Source: Flagellimonas myxillae (GTDB taxonomy: Bacteria > Bacteroidota > Bacteroidia > Flavobacteriales > Flavobacteriaceae). From it: a DNA stretch of 64,000 nucleotides. The stretch lies in contig NZ_JAMFLY010000001.1 in assembly GCF_023502235.1 (NCBI RefSeq), positions 1,488,001 through 1,552,000 of the forward strand, written 5' to 3'. Position numbers and translations under genes: made by a program. The notes beneath the pieces were generated by a model that searched no databases, was not told the origin of the DNA, and saw only the letters and a program-made list of their open reading frames with translations. Positions 10,099 through 18,789 of the stretch are shown piece by piece; the first letter of the stretch is position 1, and every line of letters starts with the position of its first letter.

Positions 10099-10494
10099 TT
10101 ACCTGCTACCTCTGATCAGCAACAAAAGATCCTTTACCTGCGTCCAGTACATTTTTAGCAGTACTGCACAACATACAAATACCGCGATGGCCAGATAAAA
10201 GAGTAATCCCCCGTCCCCTTGTACTTCAACTCCCAAGCTAGTCAAATGGAAAAAGATGGCTCCAGAAATAATGCCAAGACCCATAAGCGCCCCAAGACCA
10301 ACGGTTCTAGGCCATAAGAGCAAAATACTGGCCACCAATTCGGCCACTCCGCTACCATAGCGTCCCCAAGGTTCCATACCCACCTGTTCAAAAATATAGA
10401 CGCTTTCCGGGGCTCCACTGAACTTGAAGAATAAGGTCTGAAGCAAAATTATGGCCGCGCCAATTCTGAGAATCCAGGAGATACTTTTTTTCAT
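10099..10494 (-). CDS. DoxX-family membrane protein
   Basis: 131 residues with about four hydrophobic segments: ISWILRIGAAIILLQTLFF, GVAELVASILLLWP, ALMGLGIISGAIFFHL and LFYLAIAVFVCCAVLL. The spacing and the motif RYGSGVAELVASILL match the DoxX/DoxD-like family of small inner-membrane proteins. Members are linked to thiosulfate:quinone oxidation or redox stress, but most are uncharacterised. It is monocistronic on the minus strand, with a divergent small gene beginning 131 bases upstream. Confidence 0.8.
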   Translation of the reverse strand: MKKSISWILRIGAAIILLQTLFFKFSGAPESVYIFEQVGMEPWGRYGSGVAELVASILLLWPRTVGLGALMGLGIISGAIFFHLTSLGVEVQGDGGLLFYLAIAVFVCCAVLLKMYWTQVKDLLLLIRGSR

Positions 10495-10612
10495 GATTTC
10501 ATAGTTTGCATTACTTGGTCTGCCTCCCCCCTAACTGCCTTACACATTTGTGCTTTCTTTTTTGATCGCTGTAGTGACATTTCAGCAGGTGATGAATATG
10601 GAGATTTAATGC

Positions 10613-10620
10613 TACCTTTG
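10613..10620 (+). promoter_or_regulatory. TAnnTTTG -7 element for the small CxxC gene
   Basis: TACCTTTG is an exact match to the Bacteroidota -7 consensus and ends four bases before the ATG at 10625, so the transcript would be leaderless or nearly so. No TTG is seen at the ideal -33 distance. Confidence 0.5.
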
Positions 10621-10624
10621 AATC

Positions 10625-10774
10625 ATGGGGTCAAGATCCAATAGTTATAAAGACAAAAAGGGTAGCAGTTGTAAACTTTGCAACCCCCACAAAAATGGTT
10701 GGGATCATCGGTTTAAGCCCAAGGACCGGGCTAGGATGCAAGCGGTAAATATGAACGACTTGACCAGACTTTAA
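10625..10774 (+). CDS. Small CxxC protein, 49 residues
   Basis: An open frame from ATG 10625 to TAA 10772-10774. The protein begins MGSRSNSYKDKKGSSCKLCN, continues with PHKNGWDHRFKPKDRAR, and ends NDLTRL. The features are Cys16-x2-Cys19, a PHK motif right after it, and strong basic character. The Cys/His arrangement suggests a small zinc-ribbon or knuckle-like nucleic-acid-associated protein, which is inference. Support for a real gene comes from the exact TAnnTTTG element just before the start and the unusual, non-random composition. It converges on the LamG gene, whose stop is at 10789. From memory, small proteins with C-x-L-C-x-P-H-K occur in many bacteria without an assigned function. Confidence 0.6.
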   Translation: MGSRSNSYKDKKGSSCKLCNPHKNGWDHRFKPKDRARMQAVNMNDLTRL

Positions 10775-10788
10775 TCCAATCAGCCAAA

Positions 10789-12384
10789 CTACTCGAAACG
10801 GAACACCGTTAATACCCCAGCATGATCCGAGGGAAACATTATAGGATGATAGTCCAACACTTTGGATTCTATGGCTTTTAAGGCCTTGCCTTGGTAGTAG
10901 ATATAATCAATTCTATCCCGCAGACCGTATTTATCTGAAGAAGTTGCTGCCCTCGGGGTCCAAGTAAATCCAGGATCAAGCAATGGATCAATATGCAATT
11001 CGCGGTAGCTATCTATGAACCCGGCATTGACCATTTCCAAACTTACAGGCCATTTGACCACCTTATTGTAATGGATACCCTTTGTTTCCTCGGTCCAATC
11101 CAAATGGGAGCCCAAATTAAAATCCCCCGCCATAATTACCGCTGTTTCTCCTGAATCCTTCAGATATGGCGCTATTTCCTTTAAAATGGCCTTTACTTCG
11201 CCATGGCGCGTCTTTGCCTCGTCTTTGATCAAAGCCCTGGAAGTTTTATTGCCTTCAACAACTTCCTTCCCATAGTCTGGAAGGTAATGTAGCCAAGTGT
11301 CAAAGAATATAAGGTCTTTGTCACCGATTTGAAGTTTTGCCCCACCAAAATTAAAAGGTTTGAAAGCCGTAATGGTTTCGGTAATTGGATACCTGCTCAT
11401 TATGGACAGGTTGGAGCTTATCAAATAAAAATAATAGCCAAGGGCATCGGCAATCAGTTCTCCGGAGCCATAGGTCTCAACCAATCCTATTACATCCGCA
11501 TTGGTCGATTTAATTGTTTCTATAACCCGCTGCACTCCGACAACCTCACCATATCTGTGTCCACCGTGCCAAATATTCCAGGATAAAATTTTTAGATGTT
11601 GTGGTTGGAAATTCTTATCTGAATCCTGATCCACAGGAAAAAATTGGGTGAACTCCCCTTCCATTTCATCGGAAGTTATGGACCTATCCCAAATCTTCAC
11701 CTCGTCCACATAACCGTTAAAGGCATTCCATTGCCCATAGGAACCATATTCCCATTTTTCATCGGACCCCCCAACTATGGTCGCAAGTTCCGTTTCAAAA
11801 TCTCCAAGGTTAGGTGTATTGTAGATGGCCGTGTTTTTTCCGTCAAAGAACATCCATACCTCCTGTCTTTGGCGGTCTACGGTAAACGCTAATTGATGCC
11901 ACTTCCCATCGTTTATGGCCTGCCTCCCTGGGGTGGGTCTGTATTCGTATTGGTTTTTCCCATCGTTGAGCAACAAGGCCCATGCCCCATTTTCACGGGA
12001 ATAAATTTGCCAACCTTTGGTTGTACGGTCATTTGCCTTTTTGTTTCCCATAATGGGGGAACCCATAATCGCCCCAGGTATCGTGCGTACCCAAACTTGC
12101 ACGGAGAATGATGTCTGATCAGAAAATTCAATCTGATTTTCTGGAGGCGGGACAACGGGTCTTCTCAAGGTCGCATTGGAAGAGAGGTCCAACGCTCTTC
12201 CGGATAAACCTTCAGCGTATTGGGATTGTAGGACATCAATCATGTAAACAGCCTCTTCGTTTGCAACGATGTTTTCCTCAAACCCGTAGGTATCAAAATC
12301 CAATTGAAAAACAGGCTCTTGGGCGCTTACCATGTTGACAAGGTGCAGAAAAGCCAAGACAGCTAATGTTCTTAGTATATTCAT
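10789..12384 (-). CDS. Secreted LamG domain - endonuclease/exonuclease/phosphatase protein
   Basis: 531 residues. A signal peptide (residues 1-21, cleavage near VSA/Q) is followed by a concanavalin/LamG-type domain at ~25-240 (FSVQVWVRTIPG, KWHQLAFTVDRQRQEVWMFFDGK, FNGYVDEVKIWDRSITSDE). From ~260 comes an endonuclease/exonuclease/phosphatase-family domain: LKILSWNIWHGG, a DVIGLVET motif giving the catalytic Glu, VIMAGDFNLGSH, and PSDHAGVLTVF with the catalytic Asp-His. The fold hydrolyses phosphodiester or phosphomonoester bonds, so an extracellular nuclease or phosphodiesterase targeted by the LamG domain is plausible. Substrate is not determinable from sequence. There is no partner gene in an operon. 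Confidence 0.85.
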   Translation of the reverse strand: MNILRTLAVLAFLHLVNMVSAQEPVFQLDFDTYGFEENIVANEEAVYMIDVLQSQYAEGLSGRALDLSSNATLRRPVVPPPENQIEFSDQTSFSVQVWVRTIPGAIMGSPIMGNKKANDRTTKGWQIYSRENGAWALLLNDGKNQYEYRPTPGRQAINDGKWHQLAFTVDRQRQEVWMFFDGKNTAIYNTPNLGDFETELATIVGGSDEKWEYGSYGQWNAFNGYVDEVKIWDRSITSDEMEGEFTQFFPVDQDSDKNFQPQHLKILSWNIWHGGHRYGEVVGVQRVIETIKSTNADVIGLVETYGSGELIADALGYYFYLISSNLSIMSRYPITETITAFKPFNFGGAKLQIGDKDLIFFDTWLHYLPDYGKEVVEGNKTSRALIKDEAKTRHGEVKAILKEIAPYLKDSGETAVIMAGDFNLGSHLDWTEETKGIHYNKVVKWPVSLEMVNAGFIDSYRELHIDPLLDPGFTWTPRAATSSDKYGLRDRIDYIYYQGKALKAIESKVLDYHPIMFPSDHAGVLTVFRFE

Positions 12385-12469
12385 TTTAATAGGAATGTCA
12401 TATCCAATCCCAGTCTTTTCTTTTCAGAACAAGGATGTGAACCAATACAACCGTCGACTTTAAACATTT

Positions 12470-14377
12470 TTACAATGCCTCCTTCATGATTACTTCAACC
12501 ACTTCAGGGTTCAAAAGGGTGGAAATATCCCCAAGGTTGCTGGTATCTTTGGAAGCAATCTTTCGAAGGATTCGTCGCATGATTTTTCCACTTCGGGTCT
12601 TAGGTAGGCCTGGAACAAATTGAATTTTATCCAACTTGGCGATTGGGCCAATATGCTCGGTAATCATCTGGTTGATTTCCTTTTTCAGGTTATCACGGTC
12701 ACGGGATTCCCCTGTTTCCTTCAAAATAACATATCCGTAAAGTGCATTTCCTTTGATGTCGTGTGGGAACCCAACGATGGCGGATTCTGCCACGGCTGGA
12801 TGCTCATTGATAGCATCTTCTATGGGAGCAGTACCCAAATTATGTCCAGAAACAATGATCACATCGTCCACCCTTCCTGTAATCCGGTAATAGCCAACTT
12901 CATCTCGAAGAGCACCATCCCCAGTAAAATATTTGCCCTCAAAGGCCGAGAAATACGTATCCTTATACCGTTGGTGATCACCCCAAACCGTTCGCGCAAT
13001 GGACGGCCACGGGAACTTGATACACAGACGTCCATCCACCTGATTGCCCTTGATTTCTTCCCCATGTTCATCCATAAGTGCTGGCTGTACCCCAGGCATG
13101 GGCAAAGTAGCGTAGGTGGGCTTCGTCGGTGTGGAAAAAGGTATCGGAGAAATAAGAATGCCTCCTGTTTCGGTCTGCCACCAGGTATCCACAATGGGGC
13201 ATTTTTTCTCTCCCACATGGTCGTTATACCAGTGCCAGGCTTCTTCGTTGATTGGTTCTCCCACAGTACCTAAAACTTTTAGGCTAGACAGGTCATATTT
13301 AGTGACAAAATCCAAATTTTCTTTAGCCAAGGCCCTTATCGCCGTGGGCGCTGTATAGAACTGAGTCACTTTATGTTTTTGTACGATGTCCCAAAAACGT
13401 CCGAAATCGGGGTAAGAAGGTACTCCTTCGAACATTACACTGGTGGCTCCGTTGGCCAATGGGCCATAAACAATATAGGAATGTCCGGTAATCCATCCCA
13501 CATCGGCTGTACACCAATAGACATCCTCTTCCCGATACTGAAACACGTTTTTAAATGTAAAGGCCGTGTAGACCATATAGCCTGCAGTTGTGTGCATCAT
13601 TCCCTTGGGACGGCCGGTAGAACCTGATGTGTATAGAATAAATAAGGGGTCCTCTGCTTCCATTACCTCCGCTGGAAAGTCTGAGTATGCTTTATCCAAC
13701 AAAGGTTGCAACCATTGATCCCTCCCATCTTCCATGTGTATTTTTGCCCCGGTACGTTGCGCCACCAAAACGGACTTTACTCCTGGACATTGGGTCAAGG
13801 CCTCATCCACGATTCCTTTTAGGTCGATGGTCTTTCCTCCACGATAAGAACCGTCGGAGGTCAATACCATTTTCGCATCGCAATCATTGATCCGGGTTGC
13901 CAAGGCGGTTGAAGAAAAACCAGCAAACACTACCGAATGGATAGCTCCGACACGGGCACAGGCCAAAACGGAAATCGCCAATTCCGGAATCATCGGTAGA
14001 TAAATAATCACCCGATCTCCTTTTTTAACCCCGTTGTCCTTTAAAACATTGGCAAACTTACATACCCGCTCGTGGAGTTGGCGGTAAGTGATATGCTCTG
14101 CTTCTTCTTTTGGATCGTTGGGTTCAAAGAGAATGGCGGTTTTATTTCCGCGAATATGCAGGTGCCTGTCGATACAGTTTTCCGTGATGTTGAGTTGTGC
14201 CCCATCAAACCATTTGACTTCAGGTTTGGAAAAATCCCATTCCAGGACCGAGTTCCATTTCTTTCTCCAAACAAAATGTTCTTCTGCTACTTCTTCCCAA
14301 AATTCTTCTGGATTTCGGACGGATTTACGGTAGACTTGGAAATACTCTTCCAAATGTTTGATGTGGTAATTACTCAT
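12470..14377 (-). CDS. acs: Acetyl-CoA synthetase
   Basis: 635 residues, the normal length for AMP-forming acetate:CoA ligase. The ATP/AMP-binding signature YTSGSTGRPKG is at residues 249-259 and VDTWWQTETGG follows the WYNDHVG region. The C-terminal domain carries the conserved PKTRSGKIMRR motif, whose Lys598 is the residue needed for adenylation and the usual target of reversible acetylation. It activates acetate to acetyl-CoA in the cytoplasm. It lies 172 bases downstream of, and on the same strand as, a symporter of the acetate type and its small subunit, so the three form an acetate uptake-and-activation group. Confidence 0.95.
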   Translation of the reverse strand: MSNYHIKHLEEYFQVYRKSVRNPEEFWEEVAEEHFVWRKKWNSVLEWDFSKPEVKWFDGAQLNITENCIDRHLHIRGNKTAILFEPNDPKEEAEHITYRQLHERVCKFANVLKDNGVKKGDRVIIYLPMIPELAISVLACARVGAIHSVVFAGFSSTALATRINDCDAKMVLTSDGSYRGGKTIDLKGIVDEALTQCPGVKSVLVAQRTGAKIHMEDGRDQWLQPLLDKAYSDFPAEVMEAEDPLFILYTSGSTGRPKGMMHTTAGYMVYTAFTFKNVFQYREEDVYWCTADVGWITGHSYIVYGPLANGATSVMFEGVPSYPDFGRFWDIVQKHKVTQFYTAPTAIRALAKENLDFVTKYDLSSLKVLGTVGEPINEEAWHWYNDHVGEKKCPIVDTWWQTETGGILISPIPFSTPTKPTYATLPMPGVQPALMDEHGEEIKGNQVDGRLCIKFPWPSIARTVWGDHQRYKDTYFSAFEGKYFTGDGALRDEVGYYRITGRVDDVIIVSGHNLGTAPIEDAINEHPAVAESAIVGFPHDIKGNALYGYVILKETGESRDRDNLKKEINQMITEHIGPIAKLDKIQFVPGLPKTRSGKIMRRILRKIASKDTSNLGDISTLLNPEVVEVIMKEAL

Positions 14378-14549
14378 GCGTATGGTTTAGTTAATTCAGA
14401 ACCTTAAAAATAGTAAAAAACCTACCTTTTTAATAGAGATTTGATATTTATCGACGTAGGGAATTTGGGTTGCCTTAAGCTACAGGAATGCGTCGACGAA
14501 CGACCTGCACATAATGTGGAAATTCCAAGGTTACACTTGGTGTTTGCCA

Positions 14550-16325
14550 CTAGTGATCAAGAGCTTCCCCTGCCCCACTCGGAATCCGAATATCCTCTAC
14601 TATTTGTTGTACCTCTTCTGGTGGTGCAGCTGTGAAGCGAGAAATTAAAAGGGCCACGGCAAAATTTACCAACATGCCCATGGTTCCAAATCCTTCGGGA
14701 GAAATTCCAAACCACCAATCGTCCGGACCACTGGTTTCTGGATTTCCAATCCATCCCAGTTTAAATCGGGCAATGTAATAGGTGGTTATTCCAAGACCGG
14801 CTATCATACCGGCAATGGCCCCTTCGCGATTCATCCGTTTGCTGAAAATCCCCATTACGATGGCCGGGAAGAAGGACGAAGCTGCCAAACCAAAGGCCAA
14901 CGCCACCACCGATGCCACAAAACCGGGCGGGTTGATCCCAAAATACCCTGCTACGATTACGGCCAAAACGGCGGATAAGCGGGCTATGAGCAACTCTTTT
15001 TTATCCGAAATATCCGGAGCGAATTGTTTCTTGATCAGATCGTGGGAGATGGAGGTGGAAATCACCAACAACAGTCCAGCTGCTGTGGATAGCGCTGCGG
15101 CCAAACCACCTGCCGCGACCAATGCGATAATCCAGTTGGGAAGTCCCGCAATTTCTGGATTGGCCAAGACCGTAATGTCCCTGTCTACATAAAGTTCATT
15201 GCGAGTATTACTGGGATTTGATATCAAACGTTCCCCCGAAGCACCTCTTTCCTCAGTAAAAAGGGGTTTTTTACCATCTATCGAAGATCCTGGCAGGTAT
15301 TGGATTTTACCATCCTCATTTTTATCTGTCCAAGCTATCAACCCAGTTTCTTCCCACTTGGTAAACCAAGATGGAATTTCGGAGTATGGTGTATCCTCTA
15401 CTGTTTCCATAAGGTTGGTCCGGGCAAAAACAGCAATGGCCGGAGCCGTCGTATACAGGATGGCTATAAATAGCAAAGCATATCCTGCAGACTTTCTCGC
15501 ATCGCGAACCTTAGGAACGGTAAAAAACCGAATTATGACATGGGGTAAACCAGCAGTACCCAACATTAGTGCCGCGGTAATAAAGAAAACATCGGTTATA
15601 GATTTTGAACCGTCTGTATAGGCCGTAAAGCCCAGATCTGTCATTAAACCGTCCAATTTATCCAAAAGAAAGACCCCATCCTCTCCCGCAGAACCAAATC
15701 CGAGTTGCGGTATGGGGTTTCCGGTGGCCATGATCGAAATAAAAATAGCCGGAACCATAAAGGCAAATATGAGTACACAATATTGGGCCACCTGTGTATA
15801 GGTAATCCCTTTCATGCCCCCTAAAAAGGCATAGAACAAGACTACCGTCATTCCAATGTAGACGCCGGTGTTTACCTCAACATCCAAAAATCGGGAAAAG
15901 ACGACCCCTACTCCGCGCATTTGGCCTGCTACATAGGTGAAGGAAACGAATAAGGCGGCAATTACCGCCACGGTACGGGCAACATTACTATAATAGCGGT
16001 CACCGATAAAATCAGGAACCGTGAACTTACCAAACTTTCGAAGATAGGGTGCCAATAACAGGGCCAAAAGCACATAGCCTCCGGTCCAACCCATTAAATA
16101 GACCGATCCGTCATAACCAGAGAAGGCAATTATTCCTGCCATTCCCAGAAATGAGGCCGCGGACATCCAATCGGCTGCGGTGGCCAATCCGTTTGCCAAG
16201 GGTGAGACACCTCCCCCGGCTACATAAAACTCCTTGGTCGAGGCAGCCCTTGACCAAATCGCAATTCCTATATACAATGCAAATGTAATCCCAACAATAA
16301 TGAAGGTCCAAGTCTGAATTCCCAT
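14550..16325 (-). CDS. Sodium:solute symporter, VC_2705 type (acetate-like)
   Basis: 591 residues of the SSS family with about 12-13 membrane segments. The N-terminal YVAGGGVSPLANGLATAADWMSAASFLG is the family signature around the first sodium-binding helix. Pairing with the DUF4212 subunit directly upstream (4 bases between stop and start) identifies the VC_2705-like large subunit. An insertion of about 80 residues (~310-380) between membrane segments contains DKNEDGKI at 334-341, which matches an EF-hand calcium loop. Neighbouring acs suggests acetate or another short monocarboxylate as the substrate; ActP itself is a related but distinct branch. Confidence 0.9.
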   Translation of the reverse strand: MGIQTWTFIIVGITFALYIGIAIWSRAASTKEFYVAGGGVSPLANGLATAADWMSAASFLGMAGIIAFSGYDGSVYLMGWTGGYVLLALLLAPYLRKFGKFTVPDFIGDRYYSNVARTVAVIAALFVSFTYVAGQMRGVGVVFSRFLDVEVNTGVYIGMTVVLFYAFLGGMKGITYTQVAQYCVLIFAFMVPAIFISIMATGNPIPQLGFGSAGEDGVFLLDKLDGLMTDLGFTAYTDGSKSITDVFFITAALMLGTAGLPHVIIRFFTVPKVRDARKSAGYALLFIAILYTTAPAIAVFARTNLMETVEDTPYSEIPSWFTKWEETGLIAWTDKNEDGKIQYLPGSSIDGKKPLFTEERGASGERLISNPSNTRNELYVDRDITVLANPEIAGLPNWIIALVAAGGLAAALSTAAGLLLVISTSISHDLIKKQFAPDISDKKELLIARLSAVLAVIVAGYFGINPPGFVASVVALAFGLAASSFFPAIVMGIFSKRMNREGAIAGMIAGLGITTYYIARFKLGWIGNPETSGPDDWWFGISPEGFGTMGMLVNFAVALLISRFTAAPPEEVQQIVEDIRIPSGAGEALDH

Positions 16326-16329
16326 AATC

Positions 16330-16584
16330 TTATTCGTTTACGTTGTATTTTTTATCCAATTTGTTCATCAAACGAACGTATACGAAAATCAGAATGACAA
16401 ATACGTAGATGGATCCCTGTTGGGCAAACCAAAACCCCAATTTAAATCCGCCTAAACGGATGGTGTTCAATTCGTCCACCAATAGAATTCCAAATCCATA
16501 GGAGACCAAGAACCAAATAAATAAAAGGATTGCTAGGTACCGGAGGTTTTCCTTCCAGTATTTTTTGCGAAGTGATGTTTCCAT
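16330..16584 (-). CDS. DUF4212 small subunit of sodium:solute symporter
   Basis: 84 residues with two membrane segments (YLAILLFIWFLVSYGFGILL and FWFAQQGSIYVFVILIFVYV) and the motif FKLGFWFAQQGSI typical of DUF4212. These proteins are encoded immediately before VC_2705-type symporters, as here, and are thought to be an obligatory accessory subunit. It is the first gene of the putative DUF4212-symporter-acs unit. Confidence 0.9.
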   Translation of the reverse strand: METSLRKKYWKENLRYLAILLFIWFLVSYGFGILLVDELNTIRLGGFKLGFWFAQQGSIYVFVILIFVYVRLMNKLDKKYNVNE

Positions 16585-16678
16585 TTAAGGGTTGGTTTAT
16601 TCTTGAAATATATGAATTCTCAAAAAACTACCCCTTGAAATTGGCTGATGTTCACAAAAAGGGACCTATTCTTGATAT

Positions 16679-17635
16679 CTATGGAAGCTGCGCCAAGAAA
16701 TCGGAAACATTGCTCCCAATACGTTCTTGGATATGGGATACGTCCGCTTTTTGAAACGTCTCTCCCGTGATGCTCTCGTAGAGTTCAATATAGCGCTCGG
16801 ATACCGATTCAATATAGGCATCGTCCATTTCAGGAACGGATTGCCCTTCCAAACCCTGAAAACCATTGGATATCAACCACTGACGCACAAATTCCTTGGA
16901 CAATTGTTTTTGGGATTCCCCTTTGGCCTGTCGTTCTTCATAGCCTTCCGCATAAAAATAGCGGGAAGAGTCCGGGGTGTGGATTTCATCGATAAGCACA
17001 ATTTCACCATCCATGGTTTTGCCAAATTCGTATTTGGTGTCCACCAGTATCAATCCTCGTTCGGCGGCCAACTCCGTACCTCGCTGGAAAAGGGCTCGGG
17101 TATATTTTTCAAGTACCTCATAATCTTCCTTTGAAACAATGCCCCGTTCCAAGATTGCTTCTTTGGAAATATCTTCGTCGTGATCTCCTTTTTCCGCCTT
17201 GGTAGCTGGTGTAATGATGGGCTCTGGAAATTTGTCGTTTTCCTTCATCCCTTCGGGCATTGGAACACCGCAGAGTAGGCGTTTTCCTGCTTTGTACTCC
17301 CGAGCTGCATGACCTGACATGTATCCCCTTATCACCATTTCCACTTTAAACGGGTCGCAGGCTTTGCCCACAGCTACATTGGGGTCTGGGGTGGCCATAA
17401 GCCAATTGGGAACTATATCTTCTGTGGCTGCCATCATTTTGGTGGCAATTTGGTTCAAAATTTGACCTTTATAGGGAATTCCCTTGGGCATTACCACATC
17501 AAAAGCGGATAGGCGGTCCGTGGCAATCATGACCAAAATATCATCTTCCAAGGTGTAAACCTCCCTAACTTTTCCTTTATATACATGTTTTTGCTTTGGA
17601 AACTTGAAGTTGGTTTCCATAATGGTATTGGACAT
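16679..17635 (-). CDS. purC: Phosphoribosylaminoimidazole-succinocarboxamide synthase
   Basis: 318 residues, matching the longer type of SAICAR synthetase (the E. coli enzyme is about 240). Signatures seen are the [11 protein letters not shown]-binding motif near residues 21-28, [40 protein letters not shown], and LVDTKYEFG with [13 protein letters not shown]. The enzyme joins CAIR and aspartate with ATP in purine synthesis. It starts 6 bases after the stop of phoH and is probably co-transcribed with it, an arrangement I recall as common in Flavobacteriia. Confidence 0.95.
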   Translation of the reverse strand: MSNTIMETNFKFPKQKHVYKGKVREVYTLEDDILVMIATDRLSAFDVVMPKGIPYKGQILNQIATKMMAATEDIVPNWLMATPDPNVAVGKACDPFKVEMVIRGYMSGHAAREYKAGKRLLCGVPMPEGMKENDKFPEPIITPATKAEKGDHDEDISKEAILERGIVSKEDYEVLEKYTRALFQRGTELAAERGLILVDTKYEFGKTMDGEIVLIDEIHTPDSSRYFYAEGYEERQAKGESQKQLSKEFVRQWLISNGFQGLEGQSVPEMDDAYIESVSERYIELYESITGETFQKADVSHIQERIGSNVSDFLAQLP

Positions 17636-17641
17636 GCGCGC

Positions 17642-18595
17642 TTAGTTTTGGTGCTCAATATTCTTGTATGCGTCTATCACCTTTTTCACCAGTTTATGGC
17701 GAATCACATCTTTATCGTCCAGATAGATGATGCTGATGCCCTCCACATTTTTCAAGATCAAAAGCGCCTCTTTTAACCCAGAGATAACCCTTCTGGGAAG
17801 ATCAATTTGGCCAGGGTCTCCAGTGAGCAAAAACTTGGCATTTTTGCCCATACGGGTAAGGAACATTTTCATTTGCGCATGGGTGGTGTTTTGCGCCTCA
17901 TCCAAAATCACAAAGGCATTGTCCAATGTACGTCCCCGCATAAAGGCCATTGGAGCTATTTGAATGGTGCCGTCCTCAATGTACTTCTCCAACTTTTCCG
18001 CAGGAATCATATCACGAAGTGCATCGTACAAGGGCTGCATGTAAGGGTCCAACTTTTCCTTTAAATCCCCTGGAAGAAACCCAAGGTTCTCCCCTGCTTC
18101 CACAGCTGGTCTGGTCAAAATAATTCGTCGAACCTGTTTTTCCTTTAGGGCCTTGACCGCCAAAGCCACTCCCGTATAGGTCTTTCCAGTTCCCGCAGGA
18201 CCGATGGCAAAGACCATGTCCTCTTTTTTGCAAGCGTCCACCAACTTTCGCTGGTTTACCGTCTGTGCCTTGATCAATCTTCCGCTAACCCCGTGCACCA
18301 AAACTTCACCACTGCTCTTGGACGAAGAAAGGTCTTCCTGACCATTGCTGGTCAAGACGCGTTCGATCATGTTTTCGTCCAGCTTGTTGTATTTGGCAAA
18401 ATGGGTGGTTAGCATATCAAAGCGCCTATCGAACTCCTCCAAGAGCTCTTCGTCTCCGTATACCTTTATTTTGCTTCCGCGGGCAACAATTTTAAGTTTT
18501 GGGAAATATTTCTTCAGTAGTTCAATATTCTCATTCTGCTGCCCAAAAAAATCTTGTGGGCTAATCTCCGTCAGTTCAATTATCAGTTCGTTCAA
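17642..18595 (-). CDS. PhoH-family ATPase
   Basis: 317 residues. The N-terminal ~100 residues resemble the single-strand nucleic-acid-binding region found in PhoH-like proteins (RGSKIKVYGDEELLEEFDRRF). A Walker A motif GPAGTGKT is at residues 132-139 and a Walker B-type VILDEAQNTTHAQMKMFLTRMG follows. The family resembles the nucleotide-binding domain of RNA/DNA helicases; members similar to YbeZ are linked to ribosome and RNA metabolism. The first gene of phoH-purC, divergent from the SAM hydrolase-like gene. Confidence 0.9.
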   Translation of the reverse strand: MNELIIELTEISPQDFFGQQNENIELLKKYFPKLKIVARGSKIKVYGDEELLEEFDRRFDMLTTHFAKYNKLDENMIERVLTSNGQEDLSSSKSSGEVLVHGVSGRLIKAQTVNQRKLVDACKKEDMVFAIGPAGTGKTYTGVALAVKALKEKQVRRIILTRPAVEAGENLGFLPGDLKEKLDPYMQPLYDALRDMIPAEKLEKYIEDGTIQIAPMAFMRGRTLDNAFVILDEAQNTTHAQMKMFLTRMGKNAKFLLTGDPGQIDLPRRVISGLKEALLILKNVEGISIIYLDDKDVIRHKLVKKVIDAYKNIEHQN

Positions 18596-18649
18596 AAAAT
18601 GTGAGCTGTTTAAGGTTATTTTTGAAGAATTTTTTCTTTCTTATCATGT

Positions 18650-18718
18650 ACTCAATTAAACTTCTTCATTTAGCTAAAAAATTTTCTTTTCGCTTTAATC
18701 CAAAAAATTTAATTGAGT
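18650..18718. repeat. 11-bp inverted repeat between divergent genes
   Basis: ACTCAATTAAA at 18650-18660 and its exact complement TTTAATTGAGT at 18708-18718 are separated by 47 bases. They lie between the divergent phoH and SAM hydrolase-like starts. Each arm carries a TTG pointing towards its own gene, so the arms could be mirrored -33 elements or a shared operator. The spacer is too long for a compact terminator. Confidence 0.45.
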
Positions 18719-18789
18719 TCACTTAATTTTATCCCACAAACTTAACCAAAAATCAATTTGAGCACTGAAAAACATATCAACAGTATTGC

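Noticed and set aside
12620..13273. 217-codon open frame on the plus strand inside acs
   Set aside because: Antisense to a strongly conserved gene, with odd composition and no signal or family motif.
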